Positions 37,173-47,600 of a stretch of 64,000 nt of DNA are shown in pieces; the stretch's first letter is position 1; each line of letters starts with the position of its first letter. A program made the position numbers and the translations under genes. Below the pieces are notes generated by a model. The model searched no databases, had not been told where the DNA came from, and saw nothing but the letters and a program-made list of their open reading frames with translations. This DNA comes from Hydractinia symbiolongicarpus (taxonomy: Eukaryota; Cnidaria; Hydrozoa; Anthoathecata; Hydractiniidae): positions 12,710,001-12,774,000 of the forward strand of contig NC_079884.1 in assembly GCF_029227915.1 (NCBI RefSeq), read 5' to 3'.

Positions 37173-39377
37173 TCACAATGACAGAAGCCTCGCTAGACCT
37201 TTGTCTTTGAAATACTCTTTCGCATCTGTTTTAAACCTGTAAAAATTTTCACAAACTCTTATTTTACGTGGTAGGTCATTATATATGTTAGCTTGTTCAG
37301 AAAACGTTTTTGCTTCACCATGTTGTAATGTCATTTCATTACCCAAACGTGGATTAAATGTGTTCATATGTAATGGAAGATAGTCTGGCCATGTATCAGT
37401 GTGTAAAGCTTTATGTACCAGTTTAACAGTCGCGAAATCAATGTTTTCTCTAACTGGCAACCACCCAAGATCGATAACGTCTGTTGTTTTCACATATCTT
37501 CCAAGAACATAAGATGCTGCTGTGTTCTGCACTCTCTGAAGTCTATTTAATAGGTACTTTGGTAATTGGCCAAATACTACATTACTATAATTAAGTTTGG
37601 ATAGAATGAGTGTTTCAGCGAGGTTCTTTCTCACATGATACGGAGTAAATCGTTTCCATTGTTTAAGTGCTCGAATTACTGCATAGGAAGATTGTGTAAC
37701 TTTGGTAATATGATTTTTCCAATTCAGATTTTCGTCAAAATGTATTCCCAGTATTTTTGAGATTGAGTTACGTTCGATTGAGCAACCATTGTAAATAATG
37801 TTACAGTCGTTGGTTGTTTCAAGATGATGATAGGAACTCATTTTGTTTGTTGAGAATAACATTTGTTTCGTTTTGCCATCATTAAATAGAAGGTTCTGAT
37901 TGGTTGACCAACCAGATAAACTATTCAGATCGTCCTCAAGTGTTTTTGCACATGTTTTCAAATTTTTCATTTTGCAGTGTTGGTATAATACAGTGTCATC
38001 AGCATACTGTGTTGTGTTAGATGACACATTCTGAGACAGATCCATGACATACAAGTTAAATAATACTGGGCCCAGAATGCTTCCTTGAGGTACCCCAAAA
38101 TGGATAGGTTGCGTGTTTGATGTTTTATCATCCACTTGAACAAACTGCTTTCGTTCGGAAAGATAGTCATGGATTATCAATAAGCTTTCTTTTGTGAAAT
38201 TCATTTGGTGTAACTTGAGAAGTAAAGTTTCATAATGTACAGTGTCAAATGCTTTCGAGTAGTCAATTAAAACAGCCAGGGTTACCTCGCTTTTATTCAT
38301 AGCTTTTTGAATATCATCTCTTAGTTTCAATAATATCGTTGTTGTCGAGTGTCCCTTCCGGTAACCCGATTGTGTTTCATTCATTAAAGACTGTTTATCT
38401 ATATAGTCACAAAGCTGTTGTAATATGACACGTTCGTATACCTTAGACAAAACTGGTAACACGGAAATTGGTCTATAATCTGCAATTTGAGTAGGGTTTT
38501 CGATTTTTGGAACAGGACAAATTCTCGCCACTTTCCACGCACCTGGAAAAACTGTTTTATCAATACTTGTGTTAATTATATGTACAAGTGGCGAAGTGAC
38601 GAAATCAACAACTGGTTTCAGATATTTTACTGGAATACTATCAAAACCAGTAGAGCAATCATTCTTTAAACTCAGTAAAATATTTCTAACTTCGTTGTAA
38701 TTAGTGTGTTGTATTTTGAAAGAGTTTTCACTGTTATTGATTGGTAGGTTTTCTATGAATTCGGCATTAACGGTGTTAATGTTTTCTTTGTTGGTCAGTT
38801 CACTCGCCAAAGTACAAAAGTACTGGTTGATATCAGTTGGGCTGTGTCTAATTCGTTTGTGTTGTTGTTTAAGAATTTGATTAACTGTCCTCCACACTTC
38901 CTTTGGTTGCTTTAAAGAAAGTGCTTTTCTTAGAAACGTCTGTCTTGTTTCTTTGATGGTTCGTTTCAACTTTGACTTTGATTCATTGTAGCTTTCTCGA
39001 TCGCTTACTAGTTGACTCAATTTGGATTTCATTCGTAATATCTCTGTGTGATTTTGTAACGAGCTTATTTTCGGGTCATTCATCCAAGGTGATGGAGGAC
39101 GCATCAATTTAATTTTTCTAAGCGGGGCATGATCATTGATACAGTCACACACTAGCTTATTCAAAACACTTATCTGGTCAGCAGGATCATCAAAACTGAA
39201 GACAAGATTCAATGGGAGATTTCGAAAGTCTGCTTTGTACTTATCAAGATTGAAAGCCTTCTCGTTCCTCTGCCATTTATATCTGGTTTCGTACCGCTGC
39301 TTTTTGATGTTCAAGATAACGTACGGCATGTCATGATCACTTATTTCATGGGTATATATAACATCTTGATGAATCAA
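37173..39377 (-). CDS. LINE reverse transcriptase (CR1/L2-like)
   Basis: The 734-residue frame covers the end of the endonuclease, a linker and a complete reverse transcriptase: DYRPISVLPVLSKVYERV, QSGYRKGHST, VLIDYSKAFDTV (catalytic Asp), FGVPQGSILGPVLF and TQYADDTVLY (YADD). The thumb has ILGIHFDENLNWKNHI. The C-terminal region has LNRLQRVQNTAASYVLGR and ends with YFKDKGLARLLSL, typical of CR1/L2-type proteins. The frame is intact and all polymerase motifs are present, so the copy is young, but without most of the endonuclease it should not be mobile by itself. It actually extends in frame to about 39480; 39377 is only the first Met. Confidence 0.85.
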   Translation of the reverse strand: MIHQDVIYTHEISDHDMPYVILNIKKQRYETRYKWQRNEKAFNLDKYKADFRNLPLNLVFSFDDPADQISVLNKLVCDCINDHAPLRKIKLMRPPSPWMNDPKISSLQNHTEILRMKSKLSQLVSDRESYNESKSKLKRTIKETRQTFLRKALSLKQPKEVWRTVNQILKQQHKRIRHSPTDINQYFCTLASELTNKENINTVNAEFIENLPINNSENSFKIQHTNYNEVRNILLSLKNDCSTGFDSIPVKYLKPVVDFVTSPLVHIINTSIDKTVFPGAWKVARICPVPKIENPTQIADYRPISVLPVLSKVYERVILQQLCDYIDKQSLMNETQSGYRKGHSTTTILLKLRDDIQKAMNKSEVTLAVLIDYSKAFDTVHYETLLLKLHQMNFTKESLLIIHDYLSERKQFVQVDDKTSNTQPIHFGVPQGSILGPVLFNLYVMDLSQNVSSNTTQYADDTVLYQHCKMKNLKTCAKTLEDDLNSLSGWSTNQNLLFNDGKTKQMLFSTNKMSSYHHLETTNDCNIIYNGCSIERNSISKILGIHFDENLNWKNHITKVTQSSYAVIRALKQWKRFTPYHVRKNLAETLILSKLNYSNVVFGQLPKYLLNRLQRVQNTAASYVLGRYVKTTDVIDLGWLPVRENIDFATVKLVHKALHTDTWPDYLPLHMNTFNPRLGNEMTLQHGEAKTFSEQANIYNDLPRKIRVCENFYRFKTDAKEYFKDKGLARLLSL

Positions 39378-39490
39378 TTTTTGTGGTATATTACAGCTTA
39401 TGTGATCAATTAGTGTTTTCGATTTTCTTGTTGGCTCAGTAATCAGTTGTTGTAGCGAGTGTAGTCCGAGCGATAGTCCAAATTTTTAAG
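37173..39490 (-). mobile_element. CR1/L2-like LINE, 5'-truncated
   Basis: A long polymerase frame plus the last part of an endonuclease (LITEPTRKSKTLIDHI, ISDHD) upstream of 39377 identify a non-LTR element unrelated to the RTE-like copies. Sequence similarity to an endonuclease fades at about 39490, where a stop and a change of sequence type mark the 5' truncation. No second copy of this element was found in the window, though the C-terminal fragment at 1-292 may be of a related clade. Confidence 0.8.
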
Positions 39491-41610
39491 CTTCATCATT
39501 TCCATTTTTTTAAACTAGGGTGCCACGAGGGGATTTTTCAGGCGAAAACTGTGGAGACTTTCCAGCCTAACAACTAAACAAGAATTCGATTGATGGAAGT
39601 GTTGTCCAGCTTACCAGTTTTCCTAATGAGTATAGGCTCTTGGTTGGTTGTTCCGAGGGAAATTTCAGATATTCCTGACTTTTCTGGCGTTTTGAAAGTA
39701 ACTAAAGGCCGGTTTCCGCTGAAGATATTTTTTGCACTATTTAGGCATAATATGAACAAAATTTTCCCGGTTTTCTCATTTTGGGGTTATTTTCATGGCT
39801 GTGGTAAAAGTCGAAAATAAAAAAATAAAAATATTTCATCGATCGGACTTGAACTCGTGCGTTCTACGGAACCACTGTTTCCATTTTGGGTTACACTATT
39901 GTACAGTGTAGGCAGGATGTGGGTACTCACTCCCAGGCGAATCCGGATTATCGAAACGAACAGTTATTTAGTTTATGAAAAGTAGTGTTAGTCATAGAAC
40001 ACTAATTTGCACGTTTTCTCAAATTGCAGCGCTTATGACATATTTAGGTTTTTATTGCATAACAACGGTTATAGCAACCATTTTCGCATTTCTAGACAGC
40101 TTCCTTGCCCCTCCGTCGATGTTTAATTCTTTGCAATAGCTAGATGATACTTTAGAGCCTCCTAGGACAATATATGACAGTTCTTAATATTAAATGTGGT
40201 GTTCCACACGCAGTCAGAAAGTTGTCTTAACCAAGCACCCTCGAACTCGTCATCAACTAGACTTAAGACAATTTCTTAGGTATTTGGTGCTTTACAGGTC
40301 AAAATAGTGCTGCCGTACATAGTATCATCATACTTTCTGAGTTACAAAATTTAGTCTTTTCCAGATAACCGATTTGGTCGCCATATAAAAGCTGCAGACA
40401 CAGGTGTGAACTTACAAAAAAGGAGAATTCTAAAGTTCATCCAAAATAAATAAAAAATATGAAAAATATTAATATAAAGTTTAATTTCTGTCTAGCTACC
40501 TTCAGCCAGGCATTTAGAATTACATAACCATTTGAAGATTATGTAGTCAACCAACGAAGTGTTATATTTAGGTGGGCAAATCATTTACCAATTTCCAAAT
40601 TTTCCCTAGTTGCAAGTTTTGCAAAAACAGACCCTAAATAACACGATTGTATATTTATACATGTGGAAAACAATCAAGAGCAATGTGCAAGCAGTTTATC
40701 TGCGCTGCGTATGAGAGAAATAAAAACGAACTCGCTTTGGTTCATTGAGACAAATCTTATTAAATATTACACTCAAAAAAACTGTACATTTAAAGGTCAC
40801 GTGACGAGGCTCATCCAGGGCCATGTTTGTATCACCGTCACAACAGCATCTATATACCCAAATTTATCGATGCTATGCATGCGTAAAATAAATTAATACA
40901 CAACTTTTTTTAATTTTTTCAAAAATCCCTAAATTAGTAAATAAATATATACCTAGGCGAAAAAATCGCGAAATTAAAACCGCAATGACTGTTTCAAAAA
41001 ATTTTCGTGATATTAAATTTGGCGTGGATAAAACTATTCCCGAGGCCAAAAATCGCAAATTGCAGTTTTTTTTTTTGAGAAAAGTCCTTCTTTAAAAGTA
41101 GCTAAAAATATCTATCATAAACTCATACATACATTCGTTAAAAAAGCTCACTTCCGGTGAGCATATTTACAATATTTGCAACAGCTTGGTTAAATTCAAG
41201 CCATTAAACCTGAATATCAATTCTTTAACTATTCTTAACATCTTTTTGAATGTTTAGGTCTCCCAAACTAAAATAAACAAGACTTGGTTATTCAGACAAA
41301 TATATTGCGTACAGAAAGAGAAGTACACAAAAATTAAGTTTGCTCAAGCATTCAACATTTATTTTACCTCCTCCTCTCTTTTTTGCTCACGTTAAGATTT
41401 TACAGGATTATTACTACCGACTACTTGCCGTCAATACACAATATGGCATCACACAGCAGTTAAGTAAAAAAAAAGCCCCAAGTTGCATGTCCCCAAGTGC
41501 ACTACCGCAAAGGACAATAAGGGGTGTCGAGGGATCCTGATTTTGCGGTATATGGCATTCAGCACAAATATCCTAGGTATACATTTTAAAAAAATGCAAA
41601 TTAATTTCAC
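39491..41610. other. Intergenic region between LINE and GPCPD1
   Basis: No gene was recognised. It contains scattered repeat-like AT-rich sequence, a tRNA-like B box on the minus strand near 39848, and GCGAAA-rich degenerate repeat sequence at about 40950-41070. The GPCPD1 3' untranslated region should occupy the last part. Confidence 0.5.
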
Positions 41611-44600
41611 TCACTCATCTGAGATCACTCCAGACACTTTAATGCTTCTTTGAAAATCTACAAAATCGGGGTGGGAATTTTCACTTCCCCAGGTATAGAG
41701 ACGTTTATTTACTTTCTTCATGGTGTTCACAACATGGCGAAATTCTTCGTCTTTGCCAACCAACGGATTGCTGTAGATAGATATACCCTAAACAATAACA
41801 AAATATGTAAATACATAGAAGAAAAAGTCGCCTCCTGTGCATACGAAAACATCGAATTGGGAAAATGTTTAACCAAGTAATTGAAAAGCTGTAACCGGAG
41901 CAATAACATTACAAATATTTTCCTACCATGAAGTTGTGGGCCATAGCAAAATTAACAGCAATCATTCTTGTTCTGTTTCGAATATCCATGTACTGATAGC
42001 TGTCATTTTCACCACTGGTGATGAAAACAACTGGATATTTTGTTTGTTTGTACGCCAACCTAAAACAGACAACTTCTCGTGTATGGGAAACAATGCCATC
42101 CAAGTCATGAAAGTAGACACTCAAACTGAACATAATTTAATCCTACATTAGACATATATCAGCATCGAACGAACAGAACATGATGGGTCGCTCTTCTGTC
42201 ATCACAACATTGAGAACAGCATCCACAATCACATTTCTGTCAAAATAATGATCCAGCTCCCACTTTCCTGTCTACAAAAACAACATTATGCATCCAAAAC
42301 GATACTAATATGTATTGTTGAAACATAAAGAGCTGGTTTATAAAAAAACGAATTGAAAGCAACAGAGTGCTTTTTTTTTTATTTTTAATATGCATTCGAA
42401 GATGTGAATATGTTACGCTTAGTGCGCACCACATGACAGAATGAATTTTTGCATCCATTTTGCTGCTATTTTTGTTTATTTTTGCCAACTGCGTCTCAAA
42501 AAAATATTTGCAGGACTTGTTTTTTAAAAATTCGGGCAACCTTGCGAAATTGAGTCCCGGAAATCATAAAATTAAAGGCTGTTTTCCACTTCAAGGAAAT
42601 TTTGAGCATGCTTCTGAGCATGCTTACTTACAAAGGTTTACAAGACGTGAATGGAAAATAGCCTTTAGTTCAACATTAAAAACTTTAAGGGAAGGAATCT
42701 CCGCGTTTTTTGGCCCTTTTTCGCCAAGGTTTTTGCCTTTGTAAAATTTAAAACAGCAAAACGCAAAAGTTTTTTTTTACGCGAAAATTATTTTATTTTA
42801 AAGAAAATTTAAACCAGTTTTTTTTTTGATACGCGAAAGTTTATATATATATATATATATGATTTATAAATATGATTTCATTAAATTTATTCATTTACCT
42901 GTAGATCTTGATAAGGATACTTCACCTCGATCATAAATCCAAGAGAAAGGGGCAGTTCTTTCAGAACCTGAAAATATACATAAAAATATAAAAACAAAAT
43001 AAAAATACGACAAAAGGTTTTATAAACAGTATCGGATTACCTCTGTTTACTTGCTTCGTTCAATTTATGAAGTTTTTCACAAAACTTTGACGTGTGTGGC
43101 GAGACACACGAGAATGAAATATAAAACATAAGTAACGTAGCCTATTTTAATAGGTGTGACCCACTATTACAGCTGTGAATCGCAGGAGCAGTATAACCAA
43201 GAAACTCAATTTTAACTTAAATTTTGCAAGCTAAAAAAAAGAAAAAAAAAGCTCTTTATAAAAAAGTTGCAAAGCAAATGTCAAACATGGCGAGATTTCT
43301 TTCCTTTATTAAATCATTCATTTATCCATCCATTCAATCAATCGTTTTCTGCACTATCGGCAGATTTACAGAGTTAATTTTGTGTTAACATCAATGTCCT
43401 TTACGTTTTTAAAGACCTCTTTTTTGGTTTAAAAAAAAAAGCATGTTTGGTACCATTGGGTAGTCCAATTCATTATTTTTCTAAAAAATGGGGAGCACTT
43501 TTTATAACAAGCTAGTTCAGGCTGTGGGCTGTTTTTGTTCGAATTTCTACGTGATCCGTCGTCGTCTAACGGGATAAAAAGTATTGACTTATAGAACAAG
43601 GTTAAAATAAAGCACAAAGCTGAAATAATTACTATAAGTATCAAATAAAAAAAACTTATTCAATTCTCGTCCAACTTACATCAGCCAGTGTGGGAAACAA
43701 ATCAGCATACTGGCCACTGTAACATGAACCTAAATCAAATGTTAAATGTTAAAATAATGACAGTATTTTATGTCAAGCTGTACTGTCTTAGACGAAGATA
43801 TGCAGTGTTTGACATGCTGTTTCAACAGAAAAATAAAGCTGAATTTTCATTGTAACAAATTTCAGATTGTGGACATAAAAGCAAAATTTACGAAAAAAAT
43901 TAAATTAGAAGAACAACCAATCAAATTTCCGTATTATATTTTTGTTTTGGCAAAAAAATTGTTGGAATAAAAATCCAGCCTAGCTATGTACTCTACCTGC
44001 TCCATGACGTGCAAAATCCATCTAAAAGGACAAAAGTAATATATAATACGAGAAAAAAAATAATCGTTCACAATACAGCAAAAATCGGCAAAAAGTTTTT
44101 TGGCTATCTGATCTCACTGCAACTTTTCTTTTCTTACCTACAGAAGGAACTGAGAAAAAATATGACATAACAAACACACCTTTAATTTTTGCAATTCTGA
44201 AACAGTGAGATTTTTCACATCTATTTGACCAGCATCACTACTTCCGCTATGCTAAAAAGAGACGTAAGTTGCAAGTCATTTACGGTAACAGACGTTAGTT
44301 GCAAGTCATTTACGGTAACAGACGTGTGATGCTGTTAATCGTGTGAGGTGTTCGTTATCGTAAAAAACGTAAGTGAGATAGTCGTAATCGTAACAGACGT
44401 AAGTAAGATGCTCGTTATCGTAAAAAACGTAAATGAGATGCTTGTTATCGTAACAGAAGTAAGAAGTTCGTATTGTAAAAGACGTAATAAATCGTAACAG
44501 ACCAAAAGTGTAAGTGCAGTAACAAAGCTCACGTACATTCAACATGTACATTCATTTTATGTTACAACAACCACTCGTATTAAGTCAAAAAACGTTGGCT

Positions 44601-47600
44601 GTTTTCATTTTCTACAAGCATACGTCTTTTAAAAAATGAGGAAGAAAATATGTACCTGTTCTGAAAAAATTGAAGCGTGGAAATCATGAAAAACCACCGG
44701 TATACGATCTTCCGTCATTTGAATATCAAATTCCACAAATGCAGCACCCTGAAAAATAAATATACATTTTACAAAGTAAACAAGTCAAAAAATGAGATTG
44801 CAATGACAAAGCTTGGATGGGTGACAATCCTTGGATGGGTGGAAATGCTTGGATGGGTGGCAATGCTTGGATGGGTGGCAATGCTTGGATGGGTGGCAAT
44901 GCTTGGATGGGTGGTAATTTATTTAACGTATCGTATCGTAAACGTATCTTAGGCGAATTAAGTTTGACGTGGAAAAACATTTGACGAATAACACAAAAAT
45001 CCACGTTAAATTTAGAAAACTTTTTTTGATTCGCCAAATTTAATTCACAAAGAACAAGGGTGGTATCACCCTACATTACAAAAGAATAACATGCAAAACT
45101 AAGATGACTAAAAAAAATAAAAAATGTGGAAGTTACATTTTTATGTGCAGCTTCAAATGATTTCACTGTATTCTCCAAAACTGGATTATCCCTAAAAAAA
45201 TAAGACTTTATAGCAATTTACACTTAAGTTCATTATTTCAGACCTAAAAATCCTGCTCTCATCGAAACAACGTGTATAGTAGAAGTGTACTAAATAAGAG
45301 TAAGTTAATCTGGTCACATTTCGTATGAACTAGTGGGTGGCAGTGAAAAAATCCACGGAATCGCAGGTCCTTTTTTATTGCATTGCGTGCGTAACCCGCC
45401 TGTATTTTATATATCGTATTTCGTGTCTCCATAACTGACAGACAGGCAACGGCTAATATTAAAGAAACTAGTCTTTTTCCGTGGAAAAATCAACGGGTTC
45501 GCCCGTCCTTTATATTTACCCGTCGAAACAAAGTGGATAAAAATATATCGCATTTGATATTCGTGTTTCCGTAACATCATTTTCTAACTCAGTGGGGGGT
45601 CCGTGCAGAGACAAACAGACGACGGCTATTATTATAGAGACTAGTCGTTGCCTGTGGAAAAATCCACGGGTTCGCCCGTCCTTTATATTTACCCGTCGCA
45701 ACAAAGCGGATAAAATATATCGCATTTGATATTCGTGTTTCCGTAGCACGATTTTTTTCCGCGCAGACACAGACAAAATACGGCTATTATAATAGAGATA
45801 ACTTACCGAGTTAAAGTTTTACCACAACCTCTGTGTCCTATGTACAAGAATGTATCATCAGTCTCGAACTGCTTAGGTCCAGTTGATAATGGTTCATTTT
45901 GCCATGGCGTTATAACGACATAATGAACTAAAACGAAAAACATATCTTGTGTAATGATATATATATGAGCTCTGTACGTTGAATTGAGTACTGAAATAGT
46001 TTTACTTTAAATATATACTACTTATTGGAAAGTATCACTTGTCCTCACGTATTTTGTAAGTGTTAACACATTCGTTAACACATTCGATAAGCTGACTGTA
46101 AATGCCAGTATTCTTGACTGTAATATTAAAAGCAAGACTACGTCTGTATAAGGCAATGTGGGACAACCAGCTAGCATAAACTATCATTGGTGGTATGTAT
46201 CGTGTTAAATAAAGTTCACACTTCAGTTTTAACCCTATTTGGTATGGGGGGGCATAAATTTTCAAAGTCCCATTATTCTGTAATTACTGGATGAATTTCC
46301 TTGAAATTTTAGGACTTTTTCTAACTTTTATAGGTCTTTCGGACAATCAAATTTTTTTTTACAAAAATTGTCCTGTCAATATCAATTTGTCCTTTATTGA
46401 AAGGTGGTCATATCAACTTTTGCTGTAGTGCTAAAAATAAATGTTTTATAAACTAACCAATTGTTTGAATATGTGATTATGCATGTGATACTGACATAAA
46501 GTCATCATACAATATTGACATACACACTGTGTAATTTGCAGACCGGAATATTGGTAATTTACAGACCGGAATATTTCTATTCTCCTATTTTTTATATATA
46601 TCGTCATATGGTGACGTCATAGGTCATTTTGTCACATGTCAATCCAATTTGCCTTGTTTGAGTACTTACTGACATGAATGCGCATTGATATACCAAGTTT
46701 TATTCCATGAAAAGGTTCTCTAATATCGATTTCCATTTTCTCCCTAGAGAAATTCTTTGGTAACACCTGTAAATTTTCTAATAATGACTTACATTCTTAT
46801 ATTAGGTTTTTTAATGACTAGTACTGCAAATATTTTTAAAAAAGATAAAAAAACGATAATTTCCAAAAAAGACATATTTTAACCAACCATTGTCTCATTA
46901 TGACGTCATCACTTCCTGTGATGACATGTCAACCAAAATATTTTGTCATTAATGAAGTCAAAACATATTGATGCTTCTTTGTGCCAAGTTTCGTCACTCA
47001 AAACCAAACAGATACAAAAGTTACAGCCCGCGGGCACTTTATGGCCCTCCCCCCACACTTACAAGGGTCAAAAAAGCCCATACCAAATAGGGTTAAGAGA
47101 AATAAGATCTCTGTCCTTCTATTTAACTCAAATTGTAGTTATCATTATATTCACATATTAACTAAAAGTAACATTTCGTGGATCTGTTAAGTAACCCCGT
47201 CTAAAATTTATACAAGAATTTTTTTTTTACAATCACCTATTAGGTCAGCCACCAATTTATTGCTCTCATGATTCGTAACGACTGTTCGTAACAATCCGCT
47301 GCTTTCGACAAACTGATTTGGTGTGATAAAAGCATGTCCAATACATTTGCCATGGAAAAACATTTCAAGTTCCGGAAACTGCAAACAAAAGAACATGCCA
47401 CCAACAGGTTAAGTACAACATCCCATGCCAGGTATTTTATCAAGCACTCTTTAATTACACTTAAGGCTATGTCCTTTTTACATGCAGGAAAAAAGGCTAT
47501 AAATTTGCTGTGTGGTATTAATTAAAAATTCAATAAATTTACCCAAACCCACTATTTTCAAATGATATAAAAAAGAAAAAGTTGTGCTTGAAAAAATTCC

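Noticed and set aside
37173-39377. A retroviral origin for the reverse transcriptase
   Set aside because: There is no protease, integrase, RNase H or LTR; motif order and the endonuclease remnant are those of a LINE.
39800-39960. tRNA-like sequence on the minus strand (GAGTTCAAGTCC B box)
   Set aside because: No convincing A box or cloverleaf; perhaps a decayed SINE, but too weak to annotate.
41650-41880. Plus-strand frame over the last GPCPD1 exon
   Set aside because: It is antisense to a well-supported exon and has no family resemblance.
44261-44500. A CRISPR-like repeat array
   Set aside because: The units are contiguous without unique spacers, and this is an animal genome; it is a minisatellite.
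44677-45037. LGWVAM (plus) and PPIQAL (minus) repeat proteins
   Set aside because: An 18-bp minisatellite in an intron is open in several frames because its unit is divisible by three.
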